A stretch of DNA of 64,000 bases from Hibiscus mutabilis (lineage: Eukaryota; Streptophyta; Magnoliopsida; Malvales; Malvaceae): assembly GCA_019671005.1 (NCBI GenBank), contig CM033744.1, forward strand, positions 37,884,022 through 37,948,021. The letters are read 5' to 3'. Numbering within the stretch: the first letter of the stretch is position 1; every line of letters begins with the position of its first letter. Position numbers and translations under genes: made by a program. Shown here in pieces: positions 24,691 through 36,252 of this stretch. Below the pieces are notes generated by a model. The model was not told the origin of the DNA and made no database searches. It worked only from the letters and a program-made list of their open reading frames with translations.

Positions 24691-26950
24691 TCTGGAAGCA
24701 AGATTTGATGAGGCCCAGAGAAGCCTCAGTGACCAGATTGCTTAGTCACAAGTGTCGATAGTGTCCGACATAACTGCGTTGTTGGATAAGAGCCTCGGAA
24801 AAAGAGTCGATGGTGAAGTCGCTCAAGAGCCGGAAGGTACCCCAGCACACAGTAAGGTTCAACCGGCTACGCCAAATCTGGCCAGAAGGGTATATATTGA
24901 CCCTGCTGGGATGTCTACTAATCTTCAAGTAGGGGCATCTGAGAATCAACCCATTGACATAGAAGCACTCTACGATGAGGAGGTGCCAGACCTGAACTTG
25001 GTCGAAAAGATCAGGACAGAGGTATAAAAGAAATGGGAGGAGAGGTTTCACCTCATAGAAGAAAGATTTAAAGCCCTGCAAACTACAGAAGAATTAGGAA
25101 GCGATGCCAGTGACTTAAGTCTGGTATCCGACCGTGTCCTGCCACTAAAATTTAAAACACCGAAGTTCGACAAATATGACGGAACCACGTGTCCTTCCGC
25201 ACACGTGACAATTTATTATCGGAAGATGGCAGTCTACCTCAAGGATGAGAAACTTTTAATTCATTGTTTCCAGGACAGCCTGACTGGGGCGCCGCTGCGG
25301 TGGTATACCCAGTTGAGCCGAGTAAACATTAAAACCTGGAAAGATCTTTCAAGAGTATTCATCGAGCAATACAAGCACGTGACGGGCATGACGCCCAGCA
25401 GAATTATGCTAGAAAATATGGGGCAGAAACCCAAAAAAAGTCTGCGACAGTATGCCCATAGGTGGCGAGAAATGGCCGCCCAGATTTAGCCACCCAACCC
25501 CGAACATGAAATTACACCTTTATTTGTTAATACTCTGAAGGGGACACAGTTTGATCACCTCATTAATAACACAACTCAGAGTTTTGCTGATTCAATTAGG
25601 ACCGGGGAGTCCCTTGAATTGGCAATCAAGAGTGGTAGGATTGATAGCGGGGAAAGTTCTCGGAAGTACAACAAGAAGAATGAGGTGAACACTGCCAGTA
25701 CTTACACCGCCCCAAAGAATTTCACAGTCTCACAGCCACATGCGTCTACTAGGAAAGCATAAAACTCGAACCAAAGAGAGGAGAGAACCCCGAGAAAGTA
25801 GAAAGAGAGGCAAACTTTTACTCCATTACCCGTTTCGTACTCTGAGCTTTACTCTCAGTTGCACAAAGTGGATTTGGTCCGTCCATACTACGTTACTCCG
25901 TTCAAACTGCCATTCCCGTCCTGGTATGACTCGAACGCGCATTGCGATTATCACAGTGGTGCCCTTAGTCATCCTACAGAGAACTGTCTTACTTTCAAAA
26001 AGCTTGTGCAGAGTCTAATCAATTCTGGGATACTGAAGTTTGAAGAACCAAATGTAGCTGTTAACCCATTGCCTAATCACGGGAATATGGGAGTGAATTC
26101 TATTGAGGAGTACTCTACCAAGAAGGTCAAGGAGAATGTGTCAGAAATCAAGTCTCATTTGCGGTGGATATTTCAGCAATTGTGCATGGCTCACTTGATC
26201 GACAGGGGCATGGTAGTAGTGCAGAAGGGGTGTGGAGTGTACTGTGAATTCCATCAGGACGGAGGACACGACATCTAACAGTGCAACGAGTTTAAGAGAT
26301 TGGTGAAGCAATTGATGAACAACAAGCAAATAGAGTTCTTTGAAGAGCCTACAGGAAGGATGGGGTCAGACGTACATATGACGGACAGCCTCAACATTAA
26401 ATACGGGAGAGACATACCTTTTTTCATCTCCTCCAGGCCAGAGGGTGCAAGCTCCTCCCAAGGAGAAGCTTCAAAGGTGACTCCCAAGATCATCATCTCA
26501 GCACCATCCCCGTTCCCATTCAAGGATATGCGGCAAACTCCCTAGAACTATGTTGTGAATGTGACCATACCAAAAAAGCCTGAATCTGGTGAAGCAAAAG
26601 AACAGAAAGTTGAAGAAAAGCCTACACCGAAAGACGAGCAAGCCAAGGGTGATAAGAATATTAGTGAGGTGGGCCACTTCATGAGGAGTGGCAGATGTTA
26701 CTCCTCAGAAACCTTGAAGGCTGCTGAAGTTTCCAAGGATAAAGAAAAGGATACATCGGTTACCCTTGCGCAGATATTCGGTGAGGAACCACCTCCAAAG
26801 ATAAATGAACCAGTAACCGAGGCTCAGGCCAAAGAATTTCTGAAATTCTTGAGACATAGTGAATACAACGTAGTGGAACAACTACGAAAGCAACTGGCAA
26901 GGATTACAGTGCTAGAGTTGCTCCTGATCTCAACAGATCACCAAGGCAAA
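24690..26950 (+). pseudogene. Tat/Ogre gag with duplicated knuckle-like motifs, truncated before protease
   Basis: Collinear plus-strand frames make up a Gypsy gag. 24752-25027 is an acidic lead-in. 25140-25640 holds the retrotransposon gag core (PKFDKYDGTTCPSAHV..., then LTGAPLRWYTQL, SRVFIEQYKH and RQYAHRWREMAAQI). 25859-26060 carries the motif CDYHSGALSHPTENCLTFKK (C-X2-H-X4-H-X4-C-like). 26225-26350 carries a second one, CEFHQDGGHDI with a stop before QCNEFKRL. A Lys/Glu-rich linker follows at 26555-26960, and the frame ends at the point where protease would begin. In-frame stops near 25027, 25489, 26278 and 26545 make it a relic. After about 26950 the sequence is foreign, so protease, RT and integrase are missing. 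Confidence 0.8.
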
Positions 26951-26980
26951 AACAACATCAACAACAACACGACTCTAGAG

Positions 26981-29127
26981 TGAGGTCGGGTCACAAAGCA
27001 TCAGTACATACACTCCGTGTGAGACCGGGTCACGTAGCATCGAATTATACACCTTGGGTGAGGTCGGGTCACATAATATCAGAACATACACCTATACTCA
27101 GAATTATCCCTCGAGCATCTTCGAATGAGGCCCGTGTTACATAGTATCGGTAACCTCCATTCGGTATCTCAACCATGGTGTTGCAACATTTTTCACTGGT
27201 ATCCGGATCCTATCAATCAAAAAGATTCAACCTATCAAATGCCTACCCGACATACAAGCAATATGATCCTAATTATCCCCTATTATTGCTAAACATCAAC
27301 ATATCATCTATTATACATTACCGAGTTGTTAATACATTATGGAGGAGTGCCTATTTAATCTCATTCATTAAGGCATAGTTCAATTATTAATATTCTATAT
27401 TACCCTTATCTTAGATCGGTATTTCATACTATCCAATTTAGTGACATCAATACTCGAATATGAGTATCGATATGGTACCCTTGGTTAACGGTACTCGCAC
27501 GCATACCGCTACCAATTAGTTTACTGGAAATTTCTAATTTCCATAAGTATTGGTACGGTTCCACCCGTACTGATATGACCCTAATCGCTTACCGGTACAA
27601 CCAAAGCTCATACCAGTACCTAACTTACAGGTTCGTACAATTTCTTTAAATTACGATATTATAACACTTAGTAGATTCTTAAAGCTTATAAAAGACATTA
27701 AAGTATGTTACTAGCGTATTTGATTGATTATTACCATTTACCAGCTTTTTACCTATTTAATCGAATATTTAACAGTATTGTCTCTAACCAGTATCCAATC
27801 AACATATTATTTTATTCATCTAACACACAAGGCATCATCATATCTCAATCAGTCAACCAATCATACAATCAGATGATCATACAGATATTTAGACAATCAT
27901 ACACAGCCTCTAAAGCTCATAATAGACTCGAATATTCTTAAGCTCATCAAGCATCTCACTAATTTCCAAGCATCAGACTATCAGTATCAACACATGCTTA
28001 TTACTCATCTACTAATTTGCAACCACTAACATGCAAGACAATTACACTTATGATGCTCATGAAGTATTTCAGAGTTCAAGGTGTACTAACCTTAGGCTGA
28101 TATCACTAAAATCCTCATTTAAACTTCCTGAACAATCTACGTGATCTGATGTCCAAACTCGAACAACCCTCGTATATCAACAAATACAAAAATACATTAA
28201 TTCTATGTATCTCTTATACTACTCACAAGGTTAAATGCGTAAAAATATCTTACAGGATTTAAATTTGTCAAAACAGACTGTGCTATTGGATTCAGAACGT
28301 CAAGAAACCCCCGGGTAGGTTCCTTCAGAAAAAGTTAACGGTTGATCAACTCCGGTCAATAGTCTGGTCAACTCCTGAGCGATTTGGCACGGCGCATGTG
28401 CATAGGAAGCTTGGTGCACCCCATGTACGTGATCCAGTACGGGCGAGTGCACTGTAACCTCGGTGCACTAGCAGGGTACGCTCTAGTGCGGTAGGGTGCA
28501 TGTGCACCCAGGGAGAGCTATTTCGTGCAGCGCGGTACACATGAGCAGTTTGCACCCGCCTACGCTGGCGCACGCCCACTCGCAGGGGCAGTGAGTTGTG
28601 GTACTTGAGCCTTCTTCTGGTGGTCAAACGGCGGTGGTGAGCTTCAGTCCTGCTGTTTTTTGGCTGCTGATTTCAATGGTGGCCTCTGTTTACGGTTGTG
28701 ATGATCGAAACGTGTCAAACGAGCTTTCCCTGAAACTTCATCTTCCTCACTCTGGTGAACGGTAGCTCAAACGATGATGTGGCGACCACCGTTAGACTCG
28801 TCTCGGTGAGACCTTTCCAATGGTATCGATGTTATCATGTACTGTGGCTCCGATGGCCGTAGATTGAGGTTCAAAACCTCCTTCTTTACTTTTTCTCTAT
28901 TCCCTCCTTTTTCTCTCTCCCCTAAAATATCCCATTTATTTTTCTCTTTTTTTCTTCCTCTCTCCATCACATTATCAGCCTGTATATTCAAATTACCAAC
29001 TATTTTTATTTTTTTCTTTTTTACTCTTAGGCTCAATTGATTATTCTTAATTGGGCTCCCGTCCTAGGGCCCCAATAAATTGGGTTCGAGGCCCAGTTTT
29101 GCAAGGTCCAAGATTCAGGTCGTTACA
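26981..29127 (-). repeat. Chromovirus-like Gypsy LTR, left boundary uncertain
   Basis: On the minus strand the sequence begins TGTAACGACCTGAATCTTGG, a start typical of plant Tekay/Del-type chromovirus LTRs. Towards the left end lie about three copies of a unit containing GGTCGGGTCAC (26983-27080). The left edge may be the TG at 26981; I found no duplication of the right flank AAAGT there. A run of GTAC-containing words at 27470-27640 is noted in the findings. There is no coding sequence. Confidence 0.55.
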
Positions 29128-30190
29128 AAAGTTGTAATATTTAGTATTCAAAACTTCTGGTGTCGTATCTTTTTACTGCCTGCAAAGATGGTTAAGAGAG
29201 TTCAAAGTATTCGTACTGCTTTTCTATGGAAAGGAACTGAGGTTGTTACTTATAGAGCTGCTCGGGTAAGTTGGGATAAAATTTACCACCCAAAGTGTGA
29301 GGGTGGGCTAGGAGTCAAGGATACTACAGCTTGGAATAAAGCGTGTATGGTTAAATGTTTATGGTTTCTTATCACTCGGTCAGGATCACTTTGGGTAGTC
29401 AGGGTGGAGAAATACTTACTCAAGAGATCTTCCATTTAAAATGAGCCTATTCGGAGTACTTGTAGCTGGACTTGAAAGAAGTTAATGAAGCTCCAAATTA
29501 TTTTGTCTCAGATTGAATATTTGCAGAATGGCTTTAAAGCTAGGGAGGTATGAGAGAAAATTTGACATAAGCTGGATCGAGTATAATGGTTTAAGGTTGT
29601 TTAGGGTGAGCTTCATATTCCTATGCATGCTTTTATGTCCTAGTTGTTGGTTCATGATAAATTTTCTACTAAGGCTCGATTGTTAGCGTGGGGTTGTCAT
29701 GTGAATGTTGTTTGCCTATTTGTGGTGATGGTGTGGAATCCATGGACCATTTTTTGGATTTTACTTGTTTGTTGGTTAAGTATGGTTGTTGGTATTGCAG
29801 GCTTGCAGGGTTTTCTCTCATTTTGGTTGTAGGTTAGAGTTGTTGAATTGGGTCCAAATTCATGGGAAAGGAAAGACTTTACTTGCAACTGTGGTTTGAC
29901 TTGCATGGAGTGGTTTAAATTATTATATCTGGCATGAGCATAACGGTAAAATGTATGGTCGAAGACCAAGACAAGCCACTACCATTTTTGCTTTGATTAG
30001 GGCGGATGTAAGTATGAGGTTACTAGGTAGTTCTAAGTTTTCTAGTTCAAATTCTTTTCTTATTTCTAAATGGGGAATGCATAGATCATAGGCCCTATTT
30101 GTTTGTTTTTATGTTGTTGGTGACTTGTTCGTAAGGTGTATTGGTGGTTCTTTGGATAATAAAATCTTCATTTATCCAAAAAAATGAAAA
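29128..30190 (+). mobile_element. LINE 3' part (zf-RVT-type C-terminus and 3' tail)
   Basis: The frame from 29131 to 29430 encodes a segment like the end of plant LINE reverse transcriptases (VIFSIQNFW... LPAKMVKRVQSIRTAFLWKG... WDKIYHPKCEGGLGVKD). Broken frames continue to a short C-terminal RPRQATTIFALIRADV-like piece near 29960. The 3' end holds the hairpin TTGGATAA...TTTATCCA and an A-run at 30177-30186, a usual plant LINE tail. The 5' part is missing, cut at the LTR end at 29127. Confidence 0.75.
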
Positions 30191-30310
30191 CTCTAAGAGA
30201 AGAAAGAAGAATACTACCAATGAGTCTAGAACCCAAGATCTAAAAAAATATAAGGGAACAAAGATGAGCAATTTGGCCAATCGACCAAGTATGCTTGCTC
30301 GCCTTAACTT

Positions 30311-31030
30311 TAGGGGTGGAAATCGGGTGGTGCAGGGACGATTTTGCATTCTCCACTTCGTTTTCAACACTTGCGGGGACGATTTCAGGGAATCCCCGTT
30401 ACATGCTTCAAAGATTTTTTTCATCCACATTCACATACCCATCAGATCCCTACGGTTTTCGGGGAATCCCCATACTAACAAAATCAAACAAATTTTACTA
30501 TTTTACTAACCAAAATATATGGTCAATTTCAATTTACAAGTAATATATTCAATACACTTAAAAAATGCGATCGAAAGGGAATAAGGTAAATTAGGAGATA
30601 AATAGAATATATACTCTTAATTAACAAAAAATGGTAAATTACTAGAGAGGTCACCCAAACTTAATAAGGTTTAAACAAGAGGCACAAATATCTTGATGGA
30701 TTAAAATATTGATAATTAGATAATTAGGTATACAGGTAAATGAGAGCTAATTATATATTTTTTAAGTATTTTGCAAAATGTCGGGATCCTTGCGGATATT
30801 TTTCGAGGATCCCCACAGTTATTTATATGGTTACGGTTCAGTTATCCTCACGGTTCGAATATAGCAATTCCCGTCCCCATCCCTATTTAAGCTTCAGTGA
30901 TAAAACTCCTCCGTCCTTGTTCCCGTGGGTAAAGATTTCGATTATTCTCCATCCATGTTTGTTTGAATCCCCACGGTTTTCAAATATTCCTCACCCAACT
31001 CTCACTCCAACTTTACTTCACTTTACAAAG
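30311..31030. mobile_element. Possible hAT-related repeat with GGGGATCCCC-like words
   Basis: It starts TAGGGGTGGAAATCGGG, similar to hAT terminal sequences, and contains repeated words such as CGGGGACGATT, GGGAATCCCC and GAATCCCCA. No matching right end or target duplication was found, so limits and class are tentative. Confidence 0.3.
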
Positions 31031-31155
31031 TGCATAAGATTAAAAGTTGTATATAAACCATTTTGCAAAGCTAATATTTCACCAATATAAGATACAAAAC
31101 ATTTTTTGACATCACACCATTTTACCAACATCATTTCCAAATAATAATAATAACA

Positions 31156-31423
31156 AGGCTTTACTACAAAATAAGTGCCCAAACTATATCTTTTTTTTAA
31201 ATAGATGCCTAAAGTATTTTTTGGTTAAAATATGTATCTAAAGTTTTATTTTTCACTGAAATATGTGCCTAAAGTATTTTTTTGCTGAAATAGGTGCCTA
31301 AAGTTTAATTTTTGGTTAAAATAAGAGTCAAAGTAGGTGTCTCAGTTAAAACAAAAAAAAATGAAACTTTAGGCATTATTACAAAAAAAACATAGTTCGA
31401 GCACTTATTTTGTAGTTAAGCCT
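31156..31423. mobile_element. Foldback MITE (AGGCTTtACTACAAAATAAGTGC ends)
   Basis: The 268-bp element has inverted ends, AGGCTTTACTACAAAATAAG at the left and its near-complement at the right, ending AAGCCT. The interior repeats a word like AGGTGCCTAAAGT. Both flanks are AATAATAA-rich, consistent with but not proving an 8-9 bp duplication. Confidence 0.65.
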
Positions 31424-31489
31424 AATAATAATCATCAAATTCAATAAAAACTTATGAATAAGTTGGTAATTCTGAAAGTTTCTAGATTA

Positions 31490-32947
31490 GATGGTATTTG
31501 CTATGGAAGGAGAGAAACCAGAGAACTCAACTCATGGTCTTTTTCCAGGAGTTTGGATCAGTTTTGGGTGTGTTAGATGGAGGCGCTTGCGCAGAGGTGG
31601 CGGTGATGGGAGGATACGAGAAACTGTAGGGTGGAGGCATGGTGGGGTACCTTGCGTTTTTATAGTTCTCATCATGGTAAAACATTTTGGTGTCGATGGA
31701 GAGTGGGAAAAAAAAGAAAAAAAAACCAAATAGAGAGGGGCATTTCCGCATATAAGTTTAGGCAAGTTGATCTCTCCGCTCCTTGGCTTTCTTCTCACAC
31801 TGGTTCTTATGGATATGAGAGCTATGTGATTGTTGCTCAGAAAGTCGTTGCTGCAGCAACCCTTGTTTCATGGTTAGCCCTTACTACAGCAACCCATGAG
31901 GAAGCCACTGCTTTGCAGAAATGAAGCCCTTTTCGACGGTTTTATGGGAAATGGTACGTTAGCAAGGGTTTGTATTTTTTTAAATGTCAAGAGTAGGTCT
32001 ATGGATAGCAGCTCAAAAATGTTGGAGAAATCTGAGTCTAATAGTGAAGCCCCTGCGCAAGCTGATTGAAAGGGCCAGAGTGGTGGTCATGAGCTCGGTA
32101 TCGTTCTCGAACTCACTCCTACTAAACCACGTGAAGAAGCAAAAAATTGTTTAAGCCTTGGTGGCACTTTTTCGAGGAAGAGCTAAGTGTTTTTATTTTT
32201 GAGATTGTTGGGATCTTGTCTCAAGTTTTTAGCTGTAAAACTTTAGTCAACTTGGACATTATGAAAAAGCTGTGGATTGTCTGCATAGACAAAGACCCAT
32301 GTACGAGGTTTTTTGGGGAACCGTGCCAAGACATTTTTATCTAGGAATATGGGATATCTCGAGTCCTGTAGATGTGGGTCTCATGTTTTGAATTCTTGTT
32401 CAGATTGTTGGTGATTGTAGCTCAAAATAGATTTGTCTTTGGTGATCTTTTATTGGACAAATCAAAGTTTGGGTTTGTTGGCTTAGTAGTGGATGTTGTT
32501 TCTTGCCTTGTGCTGAAGTACAGGAAAGGTGAATTTGTTCCCATTTTTGGTATGCTTTGTTCGAAGATCAAGATGATCCTCGACGACCCCAACAATCCTA
32601 GGTTTGTTTCTGGTTCCAATAAGGAAGAAGATGGAAGACTCATTTCTGATCATGGAAATCAAAAAATGGCGGATATCCCTCACCAAGGGTATCCGCAATA
32701 TCCATTTTTCTTTTGCTTCCAGCTATGTTCGAAAAGTGAAAGGATCGAAGCATAACATTGGATTGTGTTCCTTCCCCTAGAATCATCTTAAATCTTGCGG
32801 GTTGTGTGATCTTAGATTTTGGATTTTTAAGGTGGTTCGTTGGTCTTTTTTCTGTGGGTTGTTTGGGGCTTGTTTGGTGTGTTTGCCTTTGCTTCGATGT
32901 ACGTGCTTGTTTTGTGAATGAATTCTCCTTTGATAAAAAAAAAAAAG
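31490..32947 (+). mobile_element. LINE-like retroposon relic with A-tail
   Basis: Short broken frames (31960-32160 with RSMDSSSKMLEKSES-like residues, and 32372-32755) resemble the charged linker of plant LINE ORF1, but no catalytic domain is visible. The stretch ends TTGATAAAAAAAAAAAA at 32930-32947, a typical plant LINE 3' tail. The 5' limit is a guess. Confidence 0.4.
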
Positions 32948-32989
32948 GGGATGGGAGCAGAGATGGATCATTATAGTAGAGCCTTGAGC

Positions 32990-33837
32990 CTTGACACCTC
33001 CGAGGTTTAGGGAAATTAAATTTATATTCTTCAAATATTTTAAAAATTTTAACAAGATTCTCTCAAATTCGTTATAAATTCTTATTAAGTCTTAATATTT
33101 TTCTGACTATTTTTAATTAAGTTTCCTAAATTGTTAAAAATTTTATTAAAACCCTCAAATTTTTTGAAATTTTAATTAGACCATCAACTTTTTTAAAAAA
33201 ATCTCATAAATCCTCAAAATTTTCAAAAATTTGAATAGACCTTCAAAAAAATTAAAATTTTTATTAAGCCCCCAAATTATCACACTAAAATCTGCCCTGA
33301 ACAAGAGTTTAATTTGTAGTTCTCAGTTTGTAAAGTTCCTTGGATAAATAAAATTTTACTTATCCAAAAAAGAAATGTATTAATAGCATGTAAATATGTC
33401 CACTTGATTGATTAAAAATGTGATAGACATGATCAGGGAGGATTGAATATTGAGATGGCCAAAATATTGAATTTAAAAAATACATTGAATTATTAAAGTA
33501 TTTCAACTCAAAATTCAGGTGACAAGTCTCAATTTGTCTAATATTTAAATTTATGGAATCTAAATTTTTATTAGACAAAAAAAATTTAGAGCATGAAACT
33601 ATATTTTTTAGTTCAACCCCTACTTGATTAAATATTTAATAATTTTTTATATTTTTTAATTTTAATATTTATTTTTTATAGGGACCAAAATACTATTAGA
33701 CAAAATTTATCAATTATTTAAAATTTTTTACAGGGACCTGGAGCTATTTGGGCCCAAAGAAAACTCCGTCTCTCGACATGATATATCCACATAATTAAAA
33801 TTTTGGAACCAGACAAAAGGAAGTCAAAAATCAGGAT
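32990..33837. other. AT-rich DNA with decayed repeats and a second LINE tail
   Basis: No gene is seen. At 33341-33368 the hairpin TTGGATAAATAAAATTTTAC...TTATCCAA followed by A-residues is a LINE 3' tail like that at 30155-30186. The 33000-33280 part repeats words like CCTCAAATTTTTTGAAATTT. The words GGGACCTGGAGC and CTCCGTCTCTCG near 33730-33775 recall hAT MITE ends. Confidence 0.4.
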
Positions 33838-34080
33838 TTTTAGGGGAATATTAGGGTGGGAAATATATTAGGATATATGGCAGGTTATAATTTTTTAGTA
33901 AATTAGGTCATTTGTTACAATGAAAGGGATTTGTCGCGTGTTTTTGAAATATTTTTGTTGTGTCTCATTAAAAAATAACATTTAAAAACTCGTCAAGAAC
34001 ACGTGACAAGTTCTCCTTCATTATAGCAAATGTCCTAATTTACTAAATAAACTCTAACATACTTTATATCCCTAAAAATT

Positions 34081-34936
34081 TTGGCTTAATAATTAGAAAT
34101 ATGCCCAATTTATACACGTTTTTTCAGTTTAGTGTCTAACGTTTTTTTGGTCCACTTTGGTGCCTAATGTTTTCAACGTTACTCAAATAGGTGTCCCACC
34201 GTTATTGTCCGTTAATTTTCACCGTTAACTTCCGTTAAGTTCCATGTGTTAGCTTCTTAAAATTCCAAAATTATTTTTAAAAAAAAAGTAAAAATTAATA
34301 CATCTGAAAAAACCCCAAAATTATCCTAAATTTTTCAAATAATTCCAACATAGTCCCCAAATCCCTAAAACCCTCAAATTCAGCAACTATCATCACCATT
34401 GGTCACATTTTCGGCAAAAAAAATGAAGCGCCCTCCCCTCGCCGAACGACCCACACATCGTTCATCATCTGTTATGTCGTCGTTTGTCGTGAATTATTCG
34501 AATGAACCATTCGATGATTTCGACGTTTCATACGGCGTCGATCAATTTTCAGTGACAAGATGATAGGGTAAATAGTCGTGATGGTCCGACGAAGGATGTG
34601 ATGGTCGACGACGTGGCAATCAGCGGCGAAATCATCTCAAATCAGGATTTGGGGTTTGGGTGGTAGGTATTTTAATTTTTAGGGCTATTTTGTGATAATT
34701 TTGGATTTTTTCGGTTATTAATTTTTATTTATTTTTAAATATAATTTTAAAATTTTAAGAAGCTAACATGTGGCACTTAACGGAAGTTAACGGTGAAAAT
34801 TAACGGACAGTAACGACGGGGCACCTATTTGAGTAACGTTGGAAACGTTAGGCACCAAAATGGACAAAAAAATGTTATGCACCAAACTGAAGAAAAAAAA
34901 GTTATAGGTTGGACACCTTTCTGACTATTAAGCCAA
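34081..34936. mobile_element. Mutator-like MITE with about 180-bp inverted repeats
   Basis: The ends are TTGGCTTAATAATTAG and CTGACTATTAAGCCAA, and the arms (34081-34260 and 34745-34936) pair over most of their length. It is flanked by a 7-bp repeat AAAAATT at 34074-34080 and 34937-34943. The interior is less AT-rich and holds a 46-codon frame. A related element lies at 62263-63018. Confidence 0.8.
34423..34563 (+). other. Short open frame (46 codons) inside the Mutator-like MITE, unrecognised
   Basis: It starts at the ATG before AAGCGCCC and ends TGA. The peptide is Ser/Asp-rich in its second half and has no motif I know. Its base composition is clearly less AT-rich than the arms around it, as seen when Mutator-like elements capture host gene pieces. 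Whether it is translated is unknown. Confidence 0.25.
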
Positions 34937-34957
34937 AAAAATTCCCCACTACAATAT

Positions 34958-35191
34958 GGGTAAAACTTTGATACACATGCTTTATAAAATTAATTTTACA
35001 CAAGCCTGTGTATTTACACTATAAAGCCCTAAATCCTAAATTTCTAACGCTAACCCTAAAAACTAAACCCTATACACTAAATTCTAAACACTAACATTAA
35101 ATTCTAAACCCTAAACTAAAACCCTAACCCCTAAAACTAAAAGGCACGTGTAAACTAAAGTTTACGCGGCCTGTGTATTAAAGTTTTTTCC
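34958..35191 (+). mobile_element. MITE with degenerate CCCTAAA interior (copy 1)
   Basis: The 234-bp element starts GGGTAAAACTTTGATACACA and ends TGTGTATTAAAGTTTTTTCC. It is flanked by a perfect 9-bp duplication CTACAATAT (34949-34957, 35192-35200). The interior (35020-35135) is a run of CCCTAAA/CCTAAAC variants, like imperfect plant telomere repeat. Related copies lie at 39998-40243 and 57872-58093. Confidence 0.8.
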
Positions 35192-35329
35192 CTACAATAT
35201 TCCCCTAAAAACAAAATTCTTGGGTCAAACATAATTTATCGTATTTTTAGATATTAATTTTAAGAATTAAAATAAATAGGAGTCCAAACACAATTAATCC
35301 TATTTTTAAAAAAATATTATATAATTTAG

Positions 35330-35945
35330 CCAAGTCACTCAATTATATGTTTTGGTCACAAATAGAACTTTATTTCTAAAAATTACAATTTAGTTATTTA
35401 ATTAATTTTTTTACAAACGGTCATTGGGACGTTAGAACAGAAACAAACATCTAATAAATATGGTATAATAATAGTTTTAATCCCAAAATTTATGCATTAT
35501 TTCAATTAGGTCATAATTCAAAATAATTTAATAAATTTAACCCTTCAAATTTAAAATTTTCAAAATTGCCCCCTTTTGATAGACTCTTTGACCACTCATC
35601 ACATTCTCTTCTATTGCCCATTAATTCAATAATGGGATGGCCCATTATGACCCTAATGTTGCCCGCTAGTAGCCACAATCACTTCATTAATATAATTTTT
35701 AAATATAAATGGTTATTGATTTATTTCGAATTAAGATAAAAATGATAAGATGTATAAGGTTTAGGGACAAAATTTGTTATTATACCAAGCTGTGTTAGAC
35801 GCCTGTTTCAGTTTTAACGGCATGGTGACTTGATTGTAATAAAATTTTAATTAAATGATCAAATTAACTTTTAGATAGAAAATGACACGTTTGTAACTGA
35901 ATACATAAATAAATAATTTGGAGAGTATTTTACCCAAGTAAAATT
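35330..35945. mobile_element. Degenerate foldback MITE
   Basis: The left part has AAGTCACTCAATTATATG and GACGTTAGAACAGAAACA. The right part (35790-35870) is roughly its reverse complement (TGTTTCAGTTTTAACGGC, GGTGACTTGATTGT). The arms are diverged and the limits approximate. Confidence 0.45.
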
Positions 35946-36065
35946 TGGCTATGATGGGATTCAAAAACATGGTATGACTTGGGCTTCAATGGATCACAAA
36001 AATCTCCAAAGGAAGGTTTTGGTAAATATTATTAGTAGTATTGCTATGATTTTCTAGTGTGGAAA

Positions 36066-36252
36066 TAGGAGAAATTATTACATGGTCCTAGCTCACCACG
36101 TCATCTATGGTCTATCCAATGAGATTCATTCATTTAATGACATTTAGGAAAGAGGTGAAAATTCACTTTGAAAAAAAAATGAGATGAAAAATTATTATTG
36201 GATGAGACCATGGATGATGTGGTGAGCCAAGCTCATCTAATAATTTTTCGTG
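36066..36252. mobile_element. Short foldback MITE
   Basis: About 55-bp arms pair: AATTATTACATGG...CTCACCACGTCATC at the left and GATGATGTGGTGAGCC...CTAATAATTTTTC at the right. The centre is about 75 bp of AT-rich DNA. Confidence 0.65.

Larger units (their letters stand above)
18335..24701 (+). repeat. Tandem duplication, unit 2 (truncated Tat/Ogre LTR, PBS, ORF1)
   Basis: It is a near-identical copy of 11988-18334 and continues directly into the gag region of the element, so this is the copy attached to the original 3' part. ORF1 is better preserved here, including one continuous 237-codon frame. Confidence 0.85.
33838..35211. mobile_element. Foldback MITE split by two later MITEs
   Basis: The left arm starts TTTTTAGGGGAATATT near 33838 and runs to the 34075 region. 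The right arm is its reverse complement and ends AATATTCCCCTAAAAA near 35211. The arms pair well only after removing 34081-34936 and 34958-35191 with one copy each of their target duplications. The inner part pairs TAGTAAATTAGG (33896) with CCTAATTTACTA (34033). Confidence 0.7.

Noticed and set aside
11988..24701. Two independent elements in tandem sharing an LTR
   Set aside because: The junction at 18334/18335 is within ORF1-tail and LTR-internal sequence, not at an LTR end, purine tract or PBS.
8882..26950. A single complete LTR element from 8882 to 26950
   Set aside because: The LTR at 8882 is on the minus strand (purine tract inside it), while the PBS, ORF1 and gag downstream are on the plus strand, and the LTR sequences belong to different families.
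35020..35135. Interstitial telomere array
   Set aside because: The CCCTAAA words are degenerate and sit inside a MITE with inverted ends and a 9-bp target duplication.
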